DNA of 41,878 bases from Clostridia bacterium (lineage in GTDB: Bacteria; Bacillota; Clostridia; Oscillospirales; CAG-272), in assembly GCA_017503865.1 (NCBI GenBank), contig JAFVSI010000038.1, forward strand, positions 1 through 41,878, read 5' to 3'. Under the pieces are notes generated by a model. The model ran no database searches, was not told the origin of the DNA, and saw only the letters and a list, made by a program, of their open reading frames with translations. Both the position numbers and the translations under genes were made by a program. How positions within the stretch are numbered: position 1 is the first letter of the stretch; the number at the start of each line of letters is the position of its first letter. Positions 8,929 to 18,300 of the stretch are shown here, one piece after another.

Positions 8929-9846
8929 TCACCACCCATTGCAACTCTTGTATATAACAGGAGAGGTATTCTTGGTCGTTGCGACAATCTCTGCTGCTCT
9001 CTCTCTATACAAGGTGAGATAATACTCTGCAAGTGAAGGCTCGTCTTCTGCCCAAATATATGCAGCTACGAGGTTGGGGAGTGCATAACACAACTCTTCG
9101 TCAAGATCGATGCTCGTTGTGTCTTCTATCGCATTGCCTTCGCTTTCTATTGCTTTAGGTCTGCACTTGTATATAACCTTATATGCTCCCTGCTTATCAA
9201 AAGGCAGAAGGAGTATTGATGCAGACTCTATATCGTAGTCTTGGTTAAGGTGCAGATTCTCACCATCTACAAAAACGGGAGTTTCCGCAAAGCCGATAAA
9301 GTCATCGGCATATTTCGTCATATCGTAGCGATGAAAAGGCTCGTATGACGGTATATCTTCTACGTTGTTGCTGTACAAGTGTTCGTACATTGCAACGTTA
9401 CGAATTGAGTATATAAACTCACCCGAAAAACGAAGTCTTACTCTGCCCTTGGCAAATCCTTCTTCGTTCTCCTCTTTTATGAAATTTCTGTAAGGAATAA
9501 ATCCTTTTGACTCAAGTGTTTTCCGTGAGAGAATATCCCAAACCTTATTAGACTCGTTATACTTCTCTATGTTGACAACACCGTTTCCGTCTGCTTCAAA
9601 GTAGTACGCCTTTGCCCCTACCGCCTCAAAGGTAATGTCTTTTACTCTCGATATCGGTTTAAACGATGACGATTTGAGCATATTCTCTATTGGATGATGA
9701 TTGATAAGCAACGACTTTGTTGCAGGCCTCAAAGAATTGACCTGCAACAAAGCCCTGTTTACTGCAAAATAAAATCGCTCATCGTGTTCAAGGGCATCCT
9801 CAAATCCCAACTGTGATACTTGACTATAAAGTTCCGCAACGGTCAT
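8929..9846 (-). CDS. Head-tail connector / adaptor-like protein
   Basis: 305 residues, beginning MTVAELYSQVSQLGFEDALE and ending in a helical region (LCYALPNLVAAYIWAEDEPS, then LTLYRERAAEIVA). The helical ends with a beta-rich middle match the general look of podovirus tail adaptor proteins (P22 gp4 / tubular A type). It directly follows the capsid gene and precedes the nozzle-like gene. No catalytic motif is visible. Confidence 0.55.
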   Translation of the reverse strand: MTVAELYSQVSQLGFEDALEHDERFYFAVNRALLQVNSLRPATKSLLINHHPIENMLKSSSFKPISRVKDITFEAVGAKAYYFEADGNGVVNIEKYNESNKVWDILSRKTLESKGFIPYRNFIKEENEEGFAKGRVRLRFSGEFIYSIRNVAMYEHLYSNNVEDIPSYEPFHRYDMTKYADDFIGFAETPVFVDGENLHLNQDYDIESASILLLPFDKQGAYKVIYKCRPKAIESEGNAIEDTTSIDLDEELCYALPNLVAAYIWAEDEPSLAEYYLTLYRERAAEIVATTKNTSPVIYKSCNGW

Positions 9847-9874
9847 TTTTTCCGCCCTCTACTTTCTTTGTTTT

Positions 9875-10909
9875 TTAGATGGCCTCTGCCTCTGCAACCT
9901 CGCCATCAACAGCGAGAGCAATGTGCTTCCACGTGGTGAAGCCTACACCGAAACGGCAGTAACCGTTCCAGAACATATTTCTTGTGTGCTTATCGATGTC
10001 GGAAGTGATATCGAGGGGAACACGGTTGAAGAACATATTTCCGAGAAGGTTCTCATTTGCCTCGCTCGACATAACCATAAACTGGTCCTTATCTACTTCC
10101 CATCCGTCAAGTACAACAAGTGTCCAATTGCCGTACTGAGTGTTGATGTCGTTGTTGTGCGAACCCGTAGTTCTCTCAGAGCCTATGATCTTCTTTGCCA
10201 TCATCTCAAGCTTAGGGCGATTACAGGGGATAATAAGTACGTCTGCTGTATATCCCATCGTCTCACCGTTTTCATCCTTGAAATTACGGACCTTGTTTGC
10301 AAGAATGCCAAGTGCTTCTTCAAAGGTTGCGGAATCAGAGGTGAGGTCTCCGTAGAAATAATTGGACTGTGTCTGTCCCTTCATTTTATCAGTCGAATAT
10401 AGATGAGCCGAAGAGAAAAGCGCAAGTTCGTCACCTGTTGTAAGATCTACAGTAGCACCGTTGAAGTCCATACTCTTTTCAGTACCGTTTATAAGGGCCT
10501 GTGCCGCAAGCTTTATTCTTGTTTTGTAGTATGCACGTGTAAACTTACGGGGTGCATTCTTCATATTTGCTCCCATACCGAATTTAGCGTCATCTGCCAT
10601 CTTTCGTGTAATGGTAAACTCTTTACCAAACTCTACGTGCTCAATAGTCTTAGAAAAGGTCTTCTTGACCGTATCGGGTGAGGCTTCCTTGCCTTCCTCT
10701 TTGCTATGGAAGGTATCAAAGTCGGATTCGCCCATAACGGTCTCTGCATAACGATTGGATTTCTCAACGTTAAAGAGAACGTCGAGAATAGATTTATTCT
10801 GCTGACAAATGTTGGACTCATCCTCGATGAGCGCCTTAATGGGGTGTACAAACTTACCGAACAACGGAGTGTTTGCCTCTACCATCGAACTGTAAATAAA
10901 TTCAGACAT
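9875..10909 (-). CDS. Major capsid protein (HK97 fold expected)
   Basis: 344 residues beginning MSEFIYSSMVEANTPLFGKF. It follows the acidic scaffold gene, has a well-formed AGGAGG site, and has the moderate size and composition of an HK97-fold shell protein of the Mu-gpT-like type: N-terminal arm, KEFTITRKMADD segment, the ALINGTE helix, and late strands NWTLVVLDGWEVDKDQFMVM. No protease domain is fused. The identification rests on gene order and sequence feel, and is fairly secure. Confidence 0.8.
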   Translation of the reverse strand: MSEFIYSSMVEANTPLFGKFVHPIKALIEDESNICQQNKSILDVLFNVEKSNRYAETVMGESDFDTFHSKEEGKEASPDTVKKTFSKTIEHVEFGKEFTITRKMADDAKFGMGANMKNAPRKFTRAYYKTRIKLAAQALINGTEKSMDFNGATVDLTTGDELALFSSAHLYSTDKMKGQTQSNYFYGDLTSDSATFEEALGILANKVRNFKDENGETMGYTADVLIIPCNRPKLEMMAKKIIGSERTTGSHNNDINTQYGNWTLVVLDGWEVDKDQFMVMSSEANENLLGNMFFNRVPLDITSDIDKHTRNMFWNGYCRFGVGFTTWKHIALAVDGEVAEAEAI

Positions 10910-10924
10910 TTTTTATAATTCCTC

Positions 10925-11782
10925 CTAATTTGTTTTAGTTTTTCTGTAATGTTCGAGAATTTCTTTATCCGACTTGTGCGGAAAAAGATTTCTCCATTCT
11001 TTAAGTTCTCCCTTAGTCATACGAACGGGAGGCTCTTTGGTTGCCTTTTGGGGTACATTGGATTTGAGGTGCTTTTTTGTGTCATTGAGCGATTGCTGTC
11101 TAGTTGATTCTGCAATACTTTTAAAAATCTCGTCTCTATGACTAGCGGCAAACGCCTCTTCGGGCGTATTACCGAGATCTCGAAGAGCACCAAACCTCTT
11201 AAAGTTAGGAAAGTCCTCCACTGAGGTATATTTTTTTGTCTCTGGGTATGCGGCATGAATTGCAGCAAGATCATCGGCTATCATTTTTTTGTATGCCGCT
11301 TCCTTGCGTAGTCTCTCGCCCTCTTCACGCAGTTTTTCCTCTTCCTTTTTCTTGAGGTATTCCTCGGGGGTTTTATCCTCTGCCTCTGCGGCAAGTTTTA
11401 CCAGACCTTCCATTTCATCGCCACCCTCAATGCCAAGCTTTGACAAGGTGTCCTTTGCTTGAGTTTTCATTGCATTGAGTTCTCTTTTGAGTCGCTCAAT
11501 TTCCAGGTCTTTTTCATTGTCTTCTTTTACAGGCTCTACTACTTCCTCGGATTTCTCTTCCTCGGTTTCATCCTGCATCTCTTCGGCTTCATCATCCTCG
11601 AGAAATTCGTCATCGTCATCCTCAAATACGGGATCGGGGATAATGATATTACCGTCTTCGTCATACTCAAACTCATCGTCTTTATCTTCGATATCATCGC
11701 CAATAAGATCCTCATCATCCCCCTGAACGACATCATCTTCGATTATTTCAGATTCAAGTTCGATATTCTTTTCGTCTTCCAT
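10925..11782 (-). CDS. Capsid scaffolding protein
   Basis: 285 residues. The first ~95 residues are extremely acidic (runs of Asp/Glu), followed by long amphipathic helices (about 95-185, coiled coil with LKRELNAMKTQAKDTLSKLG) and a basic C-terminus (~240-285) such as PPVRMTKGELKEWRNLFP. Acidic N-terminus, helical centre and basic capsid-binding C-terminus directly upstream of the capsid gene are classic for phage scaffold proteins, which nucleate procapsid assembly and are then lost. Confidence 0.85.
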   Translation of the reverse strand: MEDEKNIELESEIIEDDVVQGDDEDLIGDDIEDKDDEFEYDEDGNIIIPDPVFEDDDDEFLEDDEAEEMQDETEEEKSEEVVEPVKEDNEKDLEIERLKRELNAMKTQAKDTLSKLGIEGGDEMEGLVKLAAEAEDKTPEEYLKKKEEEKLREEGERLRKEAAYKKMIADDLAAIHAAYPETKKYTSVEDFPNFKRFGALRDLGNTPEEAFAASHRDEIFKSIAESTRQQSLNDTKKHLKSNVPQKATKEPPVRMTKGELKEWRNLFPHKSDKEILEHYRKTKTN

Positions 11783-11818
11783 TTTAGACTTCCTTTCCGT
11801 TACTTACTGCAACTTATA

Positions 11819-11953
11819 TTACTTACTCTTTTTGGTTCCGTCTCTAAGGTCATTACCCTTCACTACGGTTGATTTAGGATCGCCTTTGCCCGTAGGCTTA
11901 GGTGCTTTTATAACACCGCCCTTGTTGGTAGCATATCTGTTATCCTTCTTCAT
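11819..11953 (-). CDS. Small basic protein upstream of scaffold (44 aa)
   Basis: A short ORF from an ATG with a very strong AAAAGGAGGAGAAGCC site: MKKDNRYATNKGGVIKAPKP, then a Gly/Lys/Thr-rich tail ending KKSK. It is basic, low in hydrophobic residues and probably disordered. It lies between the leader hairpin at 11988-12025 and the scaffold gene, so it is the first gene after that hairpin. It could bind DNA or a capsid component; the function is unknown. Confidence 0.75.
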   Translation of the reverse strand: MKKDNRYATNKGGVIKAPKPTGKGDPKSTVVKGNDLRDGTKKSK

Positions 11954-11987
11954 GGCTTCTCCTCCTTTTTAGATTTTTAAGATAAAA

Positions 11988-12025
11988 AGAGCCATAAATA
12001 CCGTCTATTCGGTATCTATGGCTCT
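11988..12025 (-). terminator. Terminator-like leader hairpin, copy B
   Basis: On the minus strand, AGAGCCATAGATACCG, loop AATAGA, and CGGTATTTATGGCTCT form a 16-bp stem (one G·U) followed by TTTTATC. Its 5' arm is identical to that of the hairpin at 26045-26082. It overlaps the zinc-ribbon gene's stop and precedes the 44-residue gene and scaffold. Upstream, CAGAGCCAAAG carries a second AGAGCCA that could pair with the 3' arm instead, so an attenuator is possible. Confidence 0.75.
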
Positions 12026-12236
12026 ATCTCTTCGGACTTTGGCTCTGTAATATATTCGATTGATTGTCGGGAACTGAATTCACTTCCCATAGTTCGCCAC
12101 AACGGCGACACTTAAAGCTCAAGCCTTGCGTAATGCTGTTCGGTTTAAGACCAACGCCCTTAACCTTTTCCCCACACCCCGGGCAAACAAGTTTTGTGAC
12201 GTCAGTCTTTTCTGTTGGTGTAATCATTATTGACAT
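12024..12236 (-). CDS. Zinc-ribbon protein (Com-like) in the late operon
   Basis: 70 residues from MSIMITPTEKTD. A paired-Cys zinc ribbon (CPGCG … CRRCG) spans most of the protein, with a conserved-looking GLSFKCRRCGELWEV end. Start chosen after GGGAGGATTTGTTT; an in-frame TTG two codons upstream lies too close to this site. It is the first gene after the box promoter at 12258-12298 and lies directly upstream of a terminator-like hairpin. Small zinc ribbons such as Mu Com bind mRNA, so regulation of that hairpin is conceivable but unproven. Confidence 0.75.
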   Translation of the reverse strand: MSIMITPTEKTDVTKLVCPGCGEKVKGVGLKPNSITQGLSFKCRRCGELWEVNSVPDNQSNILQSQSPKR

Positions 12237-12257
12237 AAACAAATCCTCCCGAATGAT

Positions 12258-12298
12258 ATTATATCATACATTTAGGTCGAATTTGTCGCCATTAATTT
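12258..12298 (-). promoter_or_regulatory. Box promoter B (29-base box plus TATAAT)
   Basis: A box at 12270-12298 (minus strand: TTAATGGCGACAAATTCGAC then CTAAAT) lies exactly 6 bases upstream of TATAAT (12258-12263). The same box with the same spacing occurs at 26129 and 36368. No good -35 is present at 16-18 bases; instead the box has two GAC-x-AAAT-like half-sites about 10 bases apart, suggesting an activator or repressor site. It would drive the zinc ribbon, 44-residue protein, scaffold, capsid and tail genes. Confidence 0.7.
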
Positions 12299-12300
12299 CA

Positions 12301-15300
12301 TTATGCAACAGATTTTTGAATAATTTTTCCGTTTTTTACCTGAAAATTGCACATTTCTGCGAGTTTTGCTTTGTTTTCCTTCGAAATATTCTTCAAGTTG
12401 AGGATATATCTTAACAATCTCTTCTTCGCCAATTGAGACGAGAGATTTCCGACATCGCTGTCGTTTATTGAATACCCCTTTGCACACAACAAGAGCATCT
12501 GCTCCTCGCTCGACAGTCCAAGTGATTTTATTGCAGCAAGCATTTTCTTCTTTTTGGTTCCGCTTATAGTCTTACCGTCTTTGTCCTTGTCGCTTTCAAG
12601 ACCTTTGGTAAGGATATAATACAACGCTAAAATATCAGCACCAAACACGTTGTTTAACAACACCGATTTTCCGCCGTCAATACCAAGAATATCCTCAAAA
12701 GCACTATCATAGTGCAGCTCGTAAACGTATTTTATCGCTTGAACCTTATCTTCTTCGGACAATGTCTTGTATTTTGCGTTAGAGAACAACTTATTCAAAG
12801 ACGCTTGCGAGGATGAGTAGCTTTGACGTAGTGAGTTTTGCTGTTCTGCAGACAACTCTATCTCCTCTCCGTTGTATGTTATCTTGGAAGCAACAGCCTT
12901 CGGCATAACCTTGTAACCCTTCATAAAAAGGTCATAAAGTTCATTATGAACACTCTCACTCATGGTATCACTCATTCGCTCGTTATACAGCATGCCCATA
13001 AGCATTCCAACCATCTCACCATCACCATCTTCCATTGCTTTATAAAGGTCGTTTTGGAAATTTTTCTTATAAAAGGTATTATCAATTTTATATGCTTTCG
13101 TAGGGCTAAAACGCTTTGTTAGTCCATAGAGAACATTAAAAATGTTTCTTACAGGAATTCCATATACCTGGCCGAGAGCATAACTCACTTTTCTAACCTT
13201 CGCTGCAAGTGTTTGATTAGAATCTCCTATTTCCATCAAACCTTTTATACTTGAAAGCAAGTCGTTAATGGCTGAATATGTATAGTTTTCCATCTCATAG
13301 CCGTTAACCATAAAGGAATATGCATCTTTCAAAAGTGGCAATCCACCAAACAAGTTACCAAAAGTATCCGCAAACATCGTTTCAATTACACTCTCATCCT
13401 CTTTTTGATCTTTATCATATAACCATCGGAATGCCTGCGAAATGCTTGCCATAAACACTGCTGTCATAGTGAGTGCCGTTATTGATTTTCTTACCTTTTT
13501 GTTTGCATCTTTAAGTTTTGATTTTAAATCGGCTCTCTCGCTCTCAGTTGTTGCCGCTTTTAACTTAGCCTTAAGCACAGCGGCCTCACCAGTCGAATCA
13601 ACCACTCGTCCGAACACCTTCATTGAGTCCGAGGTAAACATTGTAACAGCTCTCCAAAACTCACTACCTGAGCGCATAGCTTGAGATCTTTCTGTCGCAA
13701 ATGAATTCTGTTGCGTTTCAAGGATAACCTTTCTCAACAATTCTCCTGCCTTAACCTTGTTTTCCTTGGTTCCAATCTTGGGCCCACCATTCTTCTCAAC
13801 CTGCACCTGACAAGCACCAAAGAGTCTTCCGATAACAAGCTTATCTACTGTTCCAATAGGCTTCACAAAAAGATCGCCCACTTTAGAGTCCAAGTTACCT
13901 TGTGCCTTTGCCGCCGCGTTATCGTAATTTCTAAGCATTGCAAGCGAACAGTATTCCTCAACATCGGCAGACGAAAGTGTCATTCCTCTAACAATTGAGT
14001 CATAATCCAAAATACTTGAGGACGCAAATAATGAAGAAAACTGTGTTGCTAAAACCTTTGGGTTTGCTCCAAGCTGATATCTCGCATATCCTGTTCTTAA
14101 AAAAGCAAAGAACTTTGCCCCCTCGCTTGCAATAGCAGGTATTCCCTGAACGTCAGATATAAGCTTGTGAAAATAATCCATTCCATCTTCCCAAACGTTC
14201 TCACTTGCAGTACGTACACTCACTGGTTTGTTAGGATTACCCGATATATCCATATTAAATAGATGATTAAACGCATCAACAACGGGATGAAAGTAAGAAT
14301 ACTGACAAACTGCGTGAGCATGTCGATTATAACAAACATCAGCATCCTCAATAAACAACTGCTGCTTTGCTCCCTTGACCGTATCCTTATTAAACGAAGA
14401 ATTAGTCACTCTGTCTATTTCCCCTTTAACGTCGTTTACATCAATATTTATAGCCTTGTCAGCACGTATTATGGGATAATAATAGCCATCCGTCGCATTT
14501 GTAAAACCAAGCCGCTGCATATCTCGATCAACCTTTAGCTTTCGAAGGTCAACGTTGTATCCCTTTTCAAGAATAGAGATGTATTCTTTGTCAAGGTCAC
14601 TCAATTCCTTCTCAATTATCTCCATTTGTTTCTTGACTTCTGCTTCAAGTTGAGCTTCATTAAGATTAGCTTCAAGGTCAACAAAACCACTTACATCATA
14701 TTTTTCGCCTTTATGGATAAATTTAAAGCCATTGTAGGCGAGTCCTGCGTGTGCGTGTTTTCGTTTCATCGTCATATAAAGCCCGATAAGATGAAGTTTA
14801 TCTATCTTAACGCCTCTATACGTAACCATTTCTTCGGTTGCATTTTTGAGATATTTCTTATTCTTTTTTAGAAAAGCGTCATAATCACGCTTAACTTCAA
14901 CCTCTGCAACGGCAGCTTCTTCGGCAGCGAGACGAATATCTTCGATCATTTCTGTAAAGAATCCGCTTTCATACATATCCATTCGCCTTGCAATACTCAT
15001 AGGGTCACCAAACAATGTACTATACCAGTGACCGAGCTTTCCGCCAAACTTCCTACCGAACAATCCAATATTTATACCCTTATTTGCTTCAATAAGCTTG
15101 ATGTATCTCTCGCACTCGGACATAGCATCAAGCCATTTTCCGTTTCTCCATACCTTGTTATAATTCTCAACAAAGTGTGTAAAATAGGACATAACGTCAA
15201 TAAGCATCTTGAGGTCCTGATTGGTAAAATCTTTTTCTTCCATTGAAAGTGTATCAAGCATCTCGGCTATACTCTTGTTGTAGTATCCAGGGGAAGTCTC

Positions 15301-18300
15301 GTTAATGTACTGCATAATGGTATTGTCTGTCGTGTACCAACTGCGAAGCTCTGCAATTATCTTTCTCGTTCCTGATTTGTTAAGATTTCCTCGAAAATCA
15401 ATTCTTGCAAGTTTCTCAATTGACCCCTTGAATTTATCACTATCGAGCTGTGTTATATTGGAAAAAACGCCGAGTTTAATATCTCTCATTTTCTTTGCCT
15501 TCTCAATAAGAGTATTTATCAGTTCATTTCTTCCTACAAGTTTTTTATACTCGTCCTTCCAATACTTAACGTTGGATTCCCTTGCAGCTTGTTGCAAGAG
15601 TCTTGTTTTTTCTGATGGACGTCCTTCCGACACTATTCGCTTTAATGCCTTCTCAAGCTGTTCTTTAAGGCTCTTTACTTCCTCATCCGTCATTGATGAC
15701 TCGTTAAGCTCGTCAAAGAGCTTGTCTTTCATAACAAGGGTGTATTTCTCGTATCCCTGCTCATCAACTCTTTGGTTATATCCCTGGCAAAGCCTATCGG
15801 CAATAATACCAATCTTCTTTTTTGTAAGTTTGGAAATACCGTCAACCTCGGAAAGTGCTACAAGTATATCCTTTTTGTAGAATACCTTTTCGCCTTGATA
15901 ATTCGCCCTCAGTTGAGCAAGTCTGTTCTTGCTTACTACTGCTTTATTATCATTCGAATCGTTTTTTGTACCATCGATGTCGAGGGAGTAGCGAATGTCG
16001 GGATTCTCGCTATTAAACCTTTCGGAAAGTGGAATAATGTTGCCGTTGTCGTCTCGGGTTATAACATCCGTTTCCTTAAAGTCATAGAAGCCATAAATAC
16101 CGTTGTTGTGATAATATTTACGAGGATTGTCTCGCAAATCCATTATTTCTTCTACGGGATAGTAATATTTAGTTTCTCCGTCTGCTATATCATATTCCGT
16201 TCCCTCTATGAGAGAATCGTGATACTCCTGTGTACCTTTGCGAAGGACTATAGGTTCTCCAAAGCGGACTCTTCCTATGACCTTTCCGTCTTTAGCAATT
16301 CCTACCCACTTGCGAGTTAATGTCTTGGTTTTTCTTACCTCGCCTTTTTTCTTCCCATCTAAAATTGCATTAGCAAAGTCAACAACTCTTCCGTCTTTCT
16401 TATGGGCATCTTTGATGATGATTGCAGTTTCTTGACCATCGGGATTTCCCATTGATGCTATCGAAGCATCGTCCACCATACTTTGTGCCTTAAGTTTTTC
16501 ATTGCGACCTAATGCTTTGAAATAATCTTCGTCGGTAGAGTTTATTAATTGATTTCTTGTTTTCTTTGACCCGTCAACATCACTACCATTTTCAGTATAT
16601 CTTGCTCGGTCACTTCTCTCTTTTGGTCGTATCTCTCGATTATTGCTTCTATTAGTTTCTCCCGATTTTCGTCTATTTCGCAAAGTGTCGATACTGCCAC
16701 TGTTGTTTCTTTGTCCAAGCCGAAACTCTTCAACAGCCCTATCAGGTTGCTTTCTATCTTTGATATCATACTCTTTATTCCTTTCGTTTATATATTGGGT
16801 TTCTTTACGACTAATTGGATGCACTATGCCCGAATCACTTATCCAATATGCAATTGTAACATCATATCCATCTTTGATAAATGTTTTCGTAAGAATTTTG
16901 TTTCTGCGACCTGCACCCCAAGTCAATCCTTCTGATTGTATTTGTGCATATTCATCTTCAAGAAGTTCAATATCATTATACTGCGAAATATCAAAAGAGT
17001 CAATATCCACCGACGCCCTCGCACCATTGGGAAGTTTTGTCTCTCCATCTTTTTTTGTCGAAGGTGTTGACTTTTCGGGAGTTTGTGATATACTATTAGT
17101 GGAAGTTGTCGCGGATTTATCCGTAACCACCGAAAGTACATCGGCGGGGCAACTTCCTTTTTCTATTGCAAAAGAATAAAACCAATGTCCACTATCGTTC
17201 TGCTTAACGTCTATATTCATATAGCACTCAATTTCCGTACCGTTCGCCTCAACGTAAACAAGATTGGTGAGGAAGTAGTGCCACGTTGTAACGCCTGCGT
17301 GTGCGGCATTGTCTTTGCCCGTTTCAATCTTACTTCTTACGTGATGTGATTCTTCAGCAATCTGATAAAGATCGCTGGATAAATTCATTGTAATACGTTT
17401 TTCAGAAGCAGTACCTTTTCTATTGCCAAAGGCAATTTTGGAAAGGTCGCTTCTTTCTGTAAGCTCTGGATTAAATTTTGCCTCAATGGGAATGGTTTTA
17501 CCGTCCACAATTAGTTTTAGTTTGATAGGCTTCTCGCTCCATACATTTTGCACGAGGTCTACAATATCTTTCTGCTTAACGTCTTTGGGCGTATTTTCTG
17601 GATAGTTAGAGCGATATATTCCTCTGCCGTCTTTAGTTCTGCCTATTAAGGAATACCTCTTACTACCTTCAACACCCCCAAGAGCATTATTGCCTCTATT
17701 AGCTGCCGAAAACTCGGCATACATCTTTTGGTAGAGCTTATAGTAGCTCTTTGCCGCCCTTGACAGCCTCTCGTTTTTGTAGTTCGATGCTTCCTTGAAA
17801 AAGGAAAGTATTCTCTTTATAACTGAGGGCTGTTCTGTTGCAAGTGCTTTTGCATAGCCTTTAGTTGCCATTATTTCTGCCGCATAAAAGGCGGTTGTCT
17901 CGTCATCAATAATTGCTTGGTCGGCTCCGTATTCTTTCTCTATCTGTGCTTCCGTGTCCTCGTCTATCTTGTCGAGGGCTTTTTTATATTTGAGCGATAT
18001 ATTGATTCCCTTTTTCTTGTAAAACGCCCTCAATGCGTGGTCAAGCTCGTGAAAGAGTGCCTTTTCTTGCGATATTCTCGCCTCGGGATTTGCAACTATC
18101 CTATTGTTCTTTTCATCGTAATAAGCATTTACAAACTTAGTTTCCTCTTTTACCGAGCCGTCCTTTTGCTTAACTTTGACCTTTGTCTTGCTCAAGCTCT
18201 TATCAAATGCCACGTCAAGTCCTGAGTGTGCCGACATATCCGCCCACATCTTAACGTCAGTCTCGGAGAGACCGTTTGCTCTTGCCTGACGAATGACCTC

